Positions 35,406-47,808 of a stretch of DNA of 64,000 bases are shown piece by piece (within the stretch, counting starts at the first letter, position 1; each line of letters starts with the position of its first letter). The DNA is taken from positions 9,412,893 through 9,476,892 of the forward strand of contig CM012953.1 of NCBI GenBank assembly GCA_000181795.3, in the 5' to 3' direction. The notes under the pieces were generated by a model. That model saw nothing but the letters and a program-made list of their open reading frames with translations. It was not told where the DNA came from and did no database searches. Source of the DNA: Trichinella spiralis. Taxonomy: Eukaryota > Nematoda > Enoplea > Trichinellida > Trichinellidae. Position numbers and translations under genes: made by a program.

Positions 35406-35544
35406 CAAGAAAAGAATGGAAATAAAAAATTTCATTTCTTGTTCGCTCCATTCGAGTGGGGGGTTGTTGAAAAGCTGGTGAAAATAATATATCATCAGTG
35501 AGGAATGAATAAAAGTAGAAACAGTGACTGACTGGCGTGTTGCG

Positions 35545-36820
35545 TCAGTTGAAATTGTCATCTTCAGGTAAGTGGAGATCAATTTCTTTGTCTTTGAAAA
35601 ACTTCTCAATCAACTGTTGTTCCACTTCGAGCTGTACCATCTCGTCACCTTCGGCGTTGGTTTTCAAAGTGATAATTCGATGATCCTTGAATTCGACCAC
35701 ATGCTGGCGCAGTGCTTGTTCGCTGGAGACGAAAAATTCCCTCCGACAAAGCCGATACCAGTCCCAGAATTGCACGCCGGCGCCGTTTTTGTTCGCCAGC
35801 ACCATTTTGACCAACAACAACAACGAGTCGCAGCTTTTCGACGTCAACGATGCCCAGACGCTTTCCAACGAGGAGATTGTGTGATTGGTTTTGGATTTTT
35901 TCTTTTTGAAACCTAATTGTAAAGAAAGATTATAAATAAAAAATTTTTACTAATGATGAGTTTGTACCGAAAATTTTCGACTCGCCGGCCAAAATTTCAC
36001 GGGTGTAATTTTCGAAAGTGGTCGCTCGGATCCAGAGCAAATTGCACGCGTTGACGGTCGACCGGTCGAACAGAGCCGACGCCCGGCGGTGATCGGTCGT
36101 GGCGATCAGATGGAAGCGTTTGCAAGTGAAAATCGTCGCCAGCGCTTGTTGATTGGTCTCGGATTGGAGTGGCAAATTTCGATCGATGCAGTGGAAAACG
36201 AGAACGACGTCAATCTGAGGACGCAGCTTTTCCACACCTTCCGCCACAGCTCTGGCCAGTTGAACGATGCCGGCGGCTGCGGGCGTGGCAGTGGCGCCCC
36301 GACTGTCCAAATGCAGACTGTTGAATACGGTCAGCAGCGAATGGCGGAGTGAAAAGTCCGGCAAGTAGCATCTGAAAACGAAATAATTGTAATAATTTTT
36401 CAATTTCTCTTCGCAAAATTGTTCCATCAGAGCGATCTTCGATCCATAGCCGTAGAGGATCAAATTGAAATGGCACAAATACCACAGCCAAGTGTCGAAC
36501 GAGCTTTGCAATTGTTTCGAGGCATTTTCGATCACTTTGCGTGGAATTGTTTGACCAGATCGATCGTCCGTATTCAACAATTTCATGGCTGAACCATGAA
36601 AACGCTCATGAAAAAATGCTTCTTGTTCATTATCTGATGATGATTGTTGTTGTTGTTGTTGACGTTCACTTTTGTTCATCATGTTGTTCGACGTGCCTCG
36701 TTTTCTGCAAATGAAATTTCTCGACGCAATTTTCATCTTTTCTTCTTCTTCTTCAACAACAATTTCTTCTTCTTCTTCTTCTTCACCATCATCATCATCA
36801 CCACTTGAAATGTTGTCCAT
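35545..36820 (-). CDS. ORC2: ORC2, origin recognition complex subunit 2
   Basis: ORC2 is part of the six-subunit complex that marks replication origins and loads MCM2–7. Two exons (minus strand), 36820-35968 and 35912-35545, join to about 406 residues, shorter than the human 577 mainly because the disordered N-terminus is reduced. That N-terminus is acidic (poly-Glu/Asp) followed by a Gln run. The AAA-like core starts at FFHERFHGSAMKLLN and contains WLWYLCHFNLILYGYGSKIALMEQF, matching the ORC2 FN(L/I)L.YG.GSK motif. Downstream are VFRCYLPDFSLRHSLLTVFNSL, VVLVFHCIDRNLPL, and FHLIATTDHRRASALFD with WIRATTFENYTREIL. The second exon encodes the winged-helix C-terminus (WDWYRLCRREFFVSSEQALRQHVVEFKDH). 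The start ATG at 36820 is the first in frame. TMEM209 lies 316 bases upstream on the same strand. Confidence 0.93.
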
Positions 36821-36930
36821 TGGGGAATCTTGAAATTGAACAATTCAAAAACAACTGATGAAATAATAAAGAGCCGAAATGGAAAACAAGTGAAAGAACA
36901 AAAATTGAATTCAAAAAGTATCATTCATCG

Positions 36931-36963
36931 AAAACAAACAAACAAACAAACAAACAAACAAAA
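36931..36963. repeat. (AAAC)n microsatellite
   Basis: About eight tandem AAAC units between ORC2 and TMEM209. Confidence 0.85.
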
Positions 36964-37136
36964 TATGTTCGTTATGATCAAACGATATGATTGCTTTTAT
37001 TATTCAAATAACGTGACTGGATACTGCCGCAGAAGAGCAAAGAAAATAAACAATAACTGGTGACAAAACAAAAAAGAAGTTGGAGTGGAGTAGTGAATAG
37101 TTGTTTTTTTCCATTTCTTTAAGTAAAAATCAGCAA

Positions 37137-39257
37137 TTAATCTGCGTCCATGCTGCTGTCCAGGTCGACCAGTGTCCAGGCAAGGTTCAAACCACCCGGC
37201 CCCAGTGAGATCGGTCCGAGCAGTGAGTTGCGTTTCAATTTCAAAGTCTGAAAGAACAAGACGAGCGTGAAGAAGAAGTTGTACTTGCCGGCGCCGACGT
37301 CGTAGATTTGGCCGTGGTCGACGAGCTTATAATGGGGCGGACTGAGGCGGGTCTGGTGGATGTGCAGGGGATCGGTGCCGGCTCGGGCTCGTTTCCGGTC
37401 GCCGCGCACCATGTGGGCGTCGGTGAACGTCTTCGCTTCCAAAGAGAGCGGGTTGATCGGCATCAACGAGTCCAAAAATGTGCACAACAAGCTGCACAAA
37501 ATTTCCGTGTCGGTCGGCAACGTGGCCGAATCCCACGGTTTTCCTTCGAACGACGAACCGCCGTTCCACTTGTACTCGCCGATGGCCACGTCGGCGGCGA
37601 GCTGTTTCAAACGGACAATCACGTACTTCTGATTGGCCATCGTTTTGCCGCTGGTCGCTTCCAAATAGTTCAACAGAACGGCCAACGAGCCGAACCGGTC
37701 GCCGACCCTGGACGCGACTACCGTCTGCAAGACGGTCGGCGGACTGTCGCCCAGCGCCAGGGCGACATCATTCGGCGACACGCTGGCCAGTCGCTCGTTG
37801 GTCGACTCGATCTCGTCGACCAGTGGGCGGATGATCGTCACCAGCATCCACAGTTTGAAATTTTCCGCGCTCAACAGCAGACGGTCGTCGTTGAAGCGGA
37901 AACGCTCGAGCGGCAGTCTGCGTCCAACGACGTCCCAACAACGTTCGAGCGCGCTCGGCACCACCACTCCTCCTCCCCCGCCCCCGCCGTTGTTCGTTTT
38001 GTTCTTGTCGGTGGTCGTCGGCTGTTTGACCACTTTGATCGGCGACACCAGTTGGTCGGCTTCGGCCTGGAGCTGGCGTTGGATTTCGTCGGCGGCCGCC
38101 TTTTTCGTGCTCGGACCGAAAACGCACACGCCGAACTTGCCCAACAACGCCAGACGCTTGTCCTGCTTGGGCGACGTCGTCGTCGCCGACCAAACTGCCG
38201 CCGAATGGTCGTTCCAAGAACGTCGACGCTGTTCGACACTCAACGGCAAGCGCCCTCTGCAGACAGCAACACCCTTCTTGCCGATGGTCGCCGCCGATCG
38301 CCCGATCTTCTTGTCGATGGCATTGGACTGCAACTGGTAGTCCGGTTCCGACGGACGATACCGAACCTGGTAATCGTCGACTGGAAAAGGGAACATGGCC
38401 GACGAACGACTGTTCTGCGCCTCGGCCAAAATTTGCTTGTACTGGTCGACTGTGGGTCTGTTGTCGCGTCTCGGGCGCGGCTGTTGTTGGCGTTGCTTAC
38501 CGGCCCATACTGCCGAACTGGCGGCGGCGGTGGTGGTGGTGGTGGTGGTGGGGGCGCAGTTGTCGATCGACGCCTCCACTCGACGAGGACTCGTCCTTTT
38601 CGACCGGACAAAAGACGAGCAACGGTCGCAGACGACGATGCCCGACGCGCAGCCGCAACTAGCATTGAACGTCGAGTCGGCGGCAGCGGAGGCGGCGGCG
38701 GCGGCCGACGACGACGACGGCGACCTGCCGACGAACGTCGACGCGCCCAGCGGCGAACTGTCCAACTGAGACGACGACCTGCTCTGCTGTCGGTGTTTGT
38801 ATTTGTCGCTGAAACACGAACCCAAAAAACTGTCCTCGTCGATGCCGCACAATTTCAACTGCTCGGCTGTCATGGTCACTTGACGCATGCGTAGCCATAG
38901 GCGACTGTAGCCGAACGCGGTTATGCAACAATTCAAACAGTACAACACGACGAACGTCATTTCGACCAGACTGATCAGCCGACGGGCGGCGCCGTATTTC
39001 ACCACGAAGCTTCCAATTAGGCAACTGTCGAAAGCTAAATCGACGACGAACAAGACGACAAACAGAAATCCAACGATAAAAATTGGAACCGCTCTTCGAA
39101 ACCTTGAAATAAAAAACACAATCGAATGAATATATTATTTGCAACAACAACAACGACGACAATTCAAATCAACGCACGTTTCAAATTCTGAACTACACTT
39201 CAACGCTTCTTCGGTATCGCCGACAAATCGATGCTCTGGTGAAGGTATTCTTCCCAT
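37137..39257 (-). CDS. TMEM209: TMEM209 family nuclear-envelope protein
   Basis: Human TMEM209 is a nuclear-envelope protein that interacts with the nucleoporin NUP205. The main exon 39102-37137 is one long frame. A small first exon, 39257-39178 (M at 39257, phase 2 donor GTGCGT), fits the phase of the 39102 acceptor and gives about 681 residues; this first exon is inference. Two membrane segments near the N-terminus (VPIFIVGFLFVVLFVVDLAF and EMTFVVLYCLNCCITAFGY) match the family. A long low-complexity Ser/Ala/Thr/Arg-rich region follows. The conserved C-terminal domain (annotated as cytochrome b561 N-terminal family) begins near LERCWDVVGRRL. It contains NFKLWMLVTIIRPLVDEIE, IGEYKWNGG, WDSATLPTDTEIL, SPPHYKL and LLGPISLGPGGLNLAW, all close to human TMEM209. 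It sits between COPZ and ORC2 on the same strand with short spacers. Confidence 0.88.
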
Positions 39258-39450
39258 CGATTGATCAATTATCTCACCTGAACAACCTGTTGAAAACCAA
39301 ATTAATAATCAAAACACATTAGCAATCATTTTAAATATAACAACAGATTTCGCATCTGAAAACAACAAATATAACAACAACAACAACGACGACGATGTTT
39401 TTGCTTTTTATTTCCTTCCCACAACAACAACTACAACCAACAGTGAAAAA

Positions 39451-40716
39451 TTATTTCAACAAAGACCATTTCAGCTGCTCTTTTGCCGATTGAATAACCT
39501 GAAACAGAAATATCGCATTCAAATTTATCCATTCAACACACTACACCACACTTTCTACCTGCAAACCGACTTGAGCCACTGTTTGCTCGGCGAACGTCAA
39601 ATCATCACCGCGTTGGGCAATTCTAGACGTTACATTATTCGAATCAACTTCTAAAATTATTCTAAAACCAAAAACAAATAATTAAATGTCACAACTGTTG
39701 TAATTTTCATTTTACAAACTATAACAAATTTATAAGAACATCATTTCACCGATACACACCCGGATTCGCATATTTCATCCATCGCCAACATGATCATGTC
39801 CAAATTGGAGAAAAGATTCTTCTTGTCGACATTTTTTTTCAAAATTTGACAAACCGATTCATAAAAACAATTCAAAACACTTTGTAAAATTAACTAAACA
39901 AAACCGTTCAATAAAATGTGCACACAAAATCAGACAACATTATTCACCTCGTTTTCATTAGATCCACCAATGACGGCAAAGTAAAGATCAACACTACTTT
40001 TGTAAACGCATACAAAACCGTCCAGCATCACAATTTCAGCTAAACAACAAAAAAGGTAGCAATTAGATTCATTAAAAAATTTAGAACATTAAAAAAAATT
40101 GACCAACCATTGGCTTTATGCGTTTTTGTGTACAGTTTCTTTTCAAACGCTTTCTGCTCTTTAGTATTGTTAAATGCATCATCGTAATACTACAACCATT
40201 CAATACTGACACAATTCATATTGGACCAATATATTTAATAAATAAAAAAACCACAACCAATACAAACTTATTGCAAAAATCAATTACACAATTAATTGAA
40301 AAATATTTAAAATTCGAAAAGTATTCATTTCAACATTCTGCAAAGAAACTTATTCTGCATTTTCCATTGAAAAATATTCAAACATAATAAAACAAATAAT
40401 AATAATAACAGTATATTTTTAATTATGTACATATTAAACTTGCATACAAAGAAATACAAACTGTTTCATGAACACTTTAAAATTACAAGATGAATATCCG
40501 TAAATTACATGCAACTAAATTACATGTTAACATACAAGACAAAGGTTTATCAATCTTTTACCTTTGAAAGGATTCGCTTGCCGTCAGAGTCCAAAATCAT
40601 CATACCTTTGACACATTTCGGTGAAAGGTCCTTGAAAAACAGCAATGTCAAAATATAAAAGTATTACAAGTATGAAACGCTTCTAATAAAATGATACAAT
40701 AACCTACTCTGCGCAT
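39451..40716 (-). CDS. COPZ1: coatomer subunit zeta (zeta-COP)
   Basis: Zeta-COP is the small F-subcomplex subunit of the COPI coat that drives Golgi-to-ER retrieval. Seven exons (minus strand): 40716-40708, 40630-40562, 40189-40108, 40039-39948, 39893-39760, 39661-39571, 39498-39451, giving about 174 residues (human 177). The longin-fold is fully recognisable: [87 protein letters not shown] and [19 protein letters not shown]. The first coding exon is only nine bases (MRR), inferred from an ATG, a GTAGGT donor and phase. For the sixth exon two donors are possible: one at 39571 (GTCGGT) restores the conserved spacing, and a stronger one at 39559 (GTAGAA) would insert VGLQ. TMEM209 lies 193 bases downstream on the same strand. 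Confidence 0.93.
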
Positions 40717-41605
40717 TTCTTTTAAAATTTCGCTTTTATAATGTTATATATATATATACGTAACAAGCTTTTCCTCCGTCTACGGCAAAGGACAAACAAA
40801 GAATGCTACCCTACAAAAAAATAAACTTATTTCTACAGAAAACTTAATTCAAGTTTGATTTCATTACAGTACAATTCAAAGTTCATTTATAGCAGTACAT
40901 TTCTTGTAGAAATAGGTAAAATTGATATTTAAACTAATAGATAAATGTAAAAAATGAAATCATCTGGAAATGTCTAAAATTTGCTCTACTGTTAGAAGAT
41001 ATTTTTCAGTTTTATGCAATTGAGGGTAAACGAAAGTTAAAAATGTTTTTTTAAAGTAATTCATTATTTTCGCTATCTTTATAATTTAAAGAATTGTTTT
41101 TTTTATTATACTGATAATTTCTGTAGTTTTCTAGATAAATAGTTCTGTGAAAAACATTGACTAACAATAATGATAAACTTTTACGGTCACTCAACAGTAT
41201 TAAAATAATAGTAACAAAAGTGAAATACTAGTAGCATAAAATAAAAAAGTTTATTTTTTTAATATTTAGTTTAATTTAATTGTTTCATTCAATTTTCATT
41301 ATGCACCATCTGTTTTTACATTAAGAATAATTTTTCAAATATAAGTGAAAATGAATAATTATTTTTTTAATATTTACTGGATGTTTAATGCACAGATATT
41401 TAAATTATGCTTTATTTAAAAAAGCAGAAAATTAAATTACATTTGAAATTCAATCACATTTCTCACACGTGGTTGACAGTAGGCTGTCTTTATTCACCGT
41501 AGTTTGTTCTCTGCCCACATGACCTAAAGCGCTTTTGTATGCTTACAATTTTTCAGTAAGCTCAAAATTTCCTACTTTTAAGAAAGCTTCTTGCGTTTTC
41601 AAAAT
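40717..41605. other. divergent intergenic region, COPZ / myotubularin
   Basis: AT-rich spacer carrying the 5' regions of COPZ (minus) and the myotubularin (plus). A slightly GC-richer patch around 41465–41540 probably belongs to the myotubularin promoter or 5' UTR. No coding signal. Confidence 0.5.
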
Positions 41606-44600
41606 ATGCGACCTTCGGATATTATTAAAATTCCAAAAGTAAGTAATTTTGATGCGTTAGCATTTGCTATTCAATGGCATATTTGAATTTCTTTTTATGT
41701 GTCGTATGGAATCATTTGTTAAGAGTATTTTCAAATTACTAATTAAATTAAAATTGCATTTTAATAACATGACATTTAACTGATTAGCTTGTATGCTTTT
41801 ACTACTGAATGTTTTTGCAATGTGAAGTTTATCAGTTGTTTTTTGTCAATATCAATGATTCAGTTGTAAAGTTTAATTGAAATTAGTGTTTATTGAAATA
41901 TTTTACTTTAAAATACTGAGTTATATGTTAAAGAAATTTTTATGAATGAAGAAGCGAATTTTACTGAAATTAAATATACAAAAGTGCTTTAAATTAATAT
42001 GCTGCATTTTCAGTTCTTGCATTGAATATTTAATTAACTTTAATGTTAATAATGAATGATTCAGGTTTTGCTACAAATTATTGGCGCATTCCAATTAGTA
42101 CAGAAGTGTTTTTGTTAAAACATTTTTCAGAATAATTGTTTCACATTTTTTAAACATAAGATGCTATGAAGGCTGCTGATTTCAAACGATGTAAATGCTC
42201 AATATTGTATATTATCTTGCATGTAATTATCACTCATCTCAAGAAAGTACTTGAGATTTTTTATTTGTAAAATATATATTGCATTAATTGCCTAAAAATT
42301 TGATACTTTTCCACTCTAGGTAACATTGTTGCTACCCATGATGTATCTTCTCATTATTTGAATTTTTACATTAAAATATAATGTTCAATGGAATTGTTTA
42401 AAATACTTGAGCTACAGTAATTTTTTTGACAATGAAGTTTAATTATTATGTAACTGTTAATTCACTTTTTTGAAAATTATTTTAAAATTGTATTTATTTT
42501 TATGAACTTTATTTACTTTTTATTGTACATTGCAGTAAAATTGATTTTTCAACGTATTTTATTAAAATTTTCAATTACCTCTGTAAATTTATATTTTATG
42601 CAACGTCGGCCCATATAGAGTGAATATATAGATACATTTAAATTATTCTAATTTTGAAATGTGAAATCTTTTACGCTATCAGCACTTTAATCAAATAAAA
42701 ATAATTTTTAATTTTTTTCTTATTTGGAATTGTTGAATGAACAATTTGCATTAAATACAAAGGACATATCGATAATTGACGAACTGACGATGAGTTTTCA
42801 CTTATTTACTTAAAGTTGTTGAAAGGCGCAATTTTCGTTCTATTATTATGCAATCATTAATGTATTTTCATTATGGTTAGAGGTTTTTAAATACGGACGT
42901 ATAGTTTTATGTTTGTTGTGTAATTTGCTGCGTCGAAATCATGTAATATATTATGAATTTTGATGGATTTTTAAGTTTTTATGATGAAAAAGATAAATTT
43001 TATTATGAGCTGGAAGTAATATTTCATTGTATATTGACCAGCATGGTTGAATTGTTATGGTTGAATCGATTTTTTGACAAGTCACCGTTAGCGTGAATTA
43101 ATTAGATCAGATTTCAGACTTTTACTCTATTGTTCAATAAAGTCAAAATGAAATTGCATTGATTTTTCTGCTGTTAACTGAAAGTATTTTTCGTTAAATG
43201 CTTTGATCATCTAACTTTTACAGTTTTTGTTTTCTTCTTTTTCATAAGTTAGTGTGTTATGGGAGCTGACAAAGCTGCGTTTTCTGATATTGCTTATATT
43301 AAGGTATGTTGCGCAGACATGCACAGATGTAAATAACTTATGAATGACCATATTATTTTAAAATACATTTATTTTAATAATTTAGGTGGAAAATGTTGAA
43401 TGGTGCGATTGCCAACCGAATATGTCTCAGCGTGGAACGCTGTACATTACGAACACCCATATGATTTTTGCATCTGAAGATGGAAAAGAACTTTGGGTAT
43501 AAATTGTATTTGCATTTAACATGTTTATGCTAATTATTACTTAACGACTGCTGTTAATTATTTCTTTGAACTGAATAACGTTGAATAAAAATATGGTATA
43601 TGAAAAAAGCTTGTGCAGTAGTTAATTACATTTTTAATTTTATTTATTAAAATCATTGCAGCCTCAGATGTAGTTATTCATATTTCATTATGTGATACTG
43701 ATTTTTTAAAAACATTTGACGACAGTATTTTTTGATACTAGTTTTTTCTAGAAATCTTTTGAAGAAAAGTTTACTTCATTAAGTAAGGAAATATCTGAAT
43801 AACTAATCGGTTTGCAAAATATGACCATAGTTTTATAAATTGATGCGAATTTTTATCTCCAATTTAAACCATTCTAGAATATGGTTTCTTTTACTATTAC
43901 ACTATTTTTAGCAATACAGAAAGAAGAACTGAGGTTCTGAAATATTTGCAGAAGTGGTCTTTTATAATGAATTTTTATATTCAACAATATCTTTGTGTAC
44001 TGATAAACTATGCTATGTGTATCGTTATGTAATAATAATTTATTTGTAGTAATATAGTAGCAGTTTCAATAAATAGCTTGTAAATTTGTGAATATAAGCC
44101 GGTTGTGTTATTGTTTTTTTCTTATTTTTTAATTTATCCATAGTTATTAATACTATAATTTTGACGTTTCCTGTTTCTATGATTTACGGTTCATTTTTTT
44201 CTTTATACAATGGATGCATACATTGATTTTAAATTTGAGATTTATTAGATTTTTCATGGAGGATAAATTACTAGTTGATCTATTATTCCCTTTGCTAATT
44301 TCATTTTTGTTTAAACCAACAGTTTCAAATGAAAAGTAAAACTTGAGATTTGAAAAAGAATTTCCATAATAAATAAAATTTTATGCCGCTCCAGTTGATG
44401 ACATTTTTGATACACTGGAATGCAAATTATTATAGGAATAATTTTCAAAAGCATTAAAATTATTGAATAAGATGTTAACGTTGAAGTGAATTCTTCAAAT
44501 AATGGCTGAAAGTTTAGAGTAAAATTAATTTAAATTTGAAATTTAGATTTCCCATTGTCAGATCTCATCTCTGCAACGAGCACAGCCTGTTGACAGTGGT

Positions 44601-47589
44601 TGGCCGCTTATTATTTCTGGGAAAATATTCTTTGCTCTAACAATGATCATTCCTAAAGAGCGAGATTGTCAAGACATATACGATTCACTTTTGGCGTTGA
44701 GTCGTCCCAGTAAGAAAGCAATTTTATTTTGCATACTTTTTTTGTCTACTCTTTTCATAGAATAAGCAGTTTTGTAATATCAAAATTTTAGCATGCATTG
44801 ACGATTTGCCAGCTTTTTGTTTTGTACCTGAAATGAAAGATTTGATGCAAAGTGAAGGCTGGAACGAAATTAACATGTATGACGATTATGCTCGACTGGG
44901 ATTGCCGAATGATAATTGGACAATTAGTGATTTGAACAAAAATTTTGAAGTGAATCAAAGCTTGATTTTTGAATTGAAAAGCAATTATAAATAAATTAAT
45001 AAATAAGTGATGTATTGCAGTATTGTGATGGTTATCCAGAGCGAATTTTTGTTCCGAAAAACGTTCCCACGCCAGTGCTTATTGGTTCTTCGAAATTTCG
45101 AAGCCGGGGTCGTTTGCCAGTTCTATCATATTTGCATAGAACAAATCAAGCTTGCATATGTCGCTGCAGTCAACCGTTGGCTGGTTTCAGTGCCAGATGC
45201 ATTGAAGATGAAAGTCTGATGCGGCACATTGCCAAAACCAATCCACATTCGAAAACGCTTTACATTGTCGACACAAGGCCAAAAGTATGACATGCTTACA
45301 TTTAGCTTGTAGAACTTTCATGAATGGGATGAGTTTTTTATTTTTTTTTCTTTACAGATCAATGCCATTGTTAACAAAGCTGCTGGCAAAGGTTTTGAAG
45401 ATGAGCGTAATTACAGCCATGTACGTTACCATTTTTTTGCTGTAGAAAATATTCATGCTGTTCGAGGTAGTTTGCAAAAAATGCTGGAAGGTATGAAACA
45501 AAGGAAGAATTAACTTTGAGAAAATTATCTCAGTTTGATTCGTAATCATCATCATCGCAATCATTATTATTTAGTTGTGTGGAATAAGAAAAATGTCTCT
45601 GTTAGCAACTTTTTAACAGGATTGGTCAACAGTGGTTGGCTTAAGCATATTCGCTCTTTGCTTGAAACTGCTGTTTTTGTCAGTGAAGTAATAATGCTTA
45701 CTCAAATTATTATATGCAGTAGAGTAAAGAATTTTTTAATATTTAATTGCTAGACCGTGATTTCTGGAACAAGTGTAGTAATCCATTGTTCGGATGGTTG
45801 GGATCGGACGCCACAGATTGTCAGTCTCTCTTGTATTCTATTGGACCCTTTTTATCGCACTATCAAAGGCTTTGAAGTAAATCAGTTGAAGACAGTTATT
45901 ACAATATTGTTTCTGGCAAATTTTTGCGATCAATTTTCGCCATGAATATTTTTAGACATTGATAGAGAAAGAATGGCTGCAATTTGGACACAAATTTTCC
46001 GATCGATATGGTCACATTTATACATCTGATTCGAAAGAGCTGGCACCGGTATTTACTCAATTTCTGGAAGCTGTCTGGCAATTGACTGTACAATATCCGC
46101 TGGAATTTGAATTCAACGAATTCTTTCTGCTTACTTTACACGATCATTTGCATTCGTGCAATTTTGGTACTTTTTTGTACAACAGCACGAAAGATCGAAT
46201 CCAGTCAAAGTAAAAGGAAGAAAAAATAGATGAAGCTTTTTTGTTTGAAAAATAGCTGATAGGTGATGATTAAAATTAAAAAAAAGTTTTTTATTCAGAG
46301 TTTCCTCACGAACTTATTCACTTTGGGGTTACATGTCTCGTCTGGAAGAATCTCTTCGCAATCCATTGTACGACCCGTCAGATATCAAAGATATTTTGAA
46401 ACCAGATTTACGACCTCAGCAAATAAAGTATATAATTATGATTTGCTTTCGCATCAACATTTGCATAATTGAACATTGTATGTTCAGATTTATTTTTTTT
46501 ATCGAGCAGAAACTGATTTTTCACTTCATTTCCTTTTTTATTTATATTCAACAATCAGTCAATGAAAATTACTTTGTTATTCACATTTTTATGTCTTTGT
46601 TTTTTATTGAAAATTGTTTTTTATATTTAGTTATTGGCGAGCAATGTACAATCGATATGACTTCAAATGTGACTCTAATGAATACTTATTGGACGCTTTG
46701 ATTTCTTCCAGACAGCAGATACTTTCTTTGAAATACCACATTCAGTATTTGCAAGACGTAATTTCATTGTTCTTTTTTTTCCTCTAAATTAGTATTTGCA
46801 TTTGATTTTTTTGTGTATTTTAAAATTATTTTAGCAATTGAATCAGCAGCGTGAAGCAAGTTTCCAACAGTGCTGTTTGAAATTTTCAAATTTGCTGCCC
46901 AAAAACTCTTCCTCCACCGATGACAACAATTGTGCGGTAAACGGCACGCTTGTGGCTGAGCACTGCGAAATCCACAAAATGTCGATTTCGGCAAACAGTG
47001 ACGAGGTGTGGCAATTATTACTGATCTGAAGGGAATTTTGTTAATTTTATTATTATTCATTCATTCATTCATTGGCGAATTAATGCATTTTCAGATTGGA
47101 TGTTGTTGTTGTTTTGTGCTTTTGAAATTGCGAAACTTCCCTTTCCTTTCATGCTTTTTTTTCCATGTTTTCAGAATGATGAAGAAAAAAATTTGGAAAC
47201 CTTTTCCCACCCTTTGTCAGCAGCAGTTAGTTGTGAAAATAAAGCTGACAATGAGATAAATGTTCCTCTGATAGATCAGCGATGTGCCATTGCTTTGGAC
47301 TGGGCCAGCTTGCGTCGGTCTGTTCGTTGTAGCAATAGAACTTGCAACGCCAAATTTTGGCCTTTAGAACGTCGGGTTGGTAGCGATATTCAACATTAAT
47401 TTCCCCAATGGAAACAACAATCATTATTATTTCATTAATTTCTTTTTTTTTCTTCAGTGTCACTGTTGGAACTGTGGACTGGTATTTTGTGCGAAATGTT
47501 GCAGCTCGAGAACTCAACTCCCGGGGCATGGAAATTGCGATCAAATGGTACCAGCCTGTGCGAAATGCATAACTAAATTATGCTTGTAA
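41606..47589 (+). CDS. myotubularin-related phosphoinositide 3-phosphatase, MTMR6/7/8 type, with FYVE-like C-terminus
   Basis: It removes the 3-phosphate from PI3P and PI(3,5)P2 on endosomal membranes. Fifteen exons join in frame: 41606-41638, 43253-43303, 43386-43496, 44547-44709, 44792-44949, 45021-45284, 45358-45490, 45620-45687, 45754-45876, 45956-46209, 46299-46427, 46631-46757, 46835-47005, 47175-47375, 47458-47589, giving about 705 residues. The PH-GRAM domain spans exons 1–4 ([30 protein letters not shown]). The phosphatase domain has [32 protein letters not shown] and the catalytic [11 protein letters not shown] (Cys and Arg of CX5R present, near 45784), then [13 protein letters not shown] coiled coil lies near [20 protein letters not shown]. 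Exons 14–15 encode a cysteine-rich FYVE-like zinc domain ([16 protein letters not shown]). Its PI3P-binding R(R/K)HHCR motif is altered to ERRCHCWNC. The first intron is 1.6 kb. Confidence 0.92.
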
Positions 47590-47709
47590 TTTGGAACATT
47601 TTATTTTGATTCTAAATTGACAAAAAGCCATATACGCTAGAAAATTATATCCATGTGAAAATTACGCCTACAAAATTGTTAAATGAAAATATTTTATAAA
47701 CAACTGTGT

Positions 47710-47715
47710 AATAAA
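47710..47715 (+). terminator. polyadenylation signal of the myotubularin gene
   Basis: AATAAA 120 bases after the stop. It lies only 94 bases before the 3' end of the convergent matrix-protein coding region. Confidence 0.5.
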
Positions 47716-47808
47716 CGAGGTACATTGTTTTTCTTTTTAAATGTTCACTACTGAATGAAAAGACTTTTAAGAGGTTATTAGTTAGTGATGTTCAAAAATG
47801 GGAAAAAA

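Noticed and set aside
37308-38894. 528-codon open frame antisense to TMEM209
   Set aside because: Low-complexity Arg/Gly-rich product over the biased linker and conserved domain of TMEM209. No family resemblance; the sense frame is clearly real.
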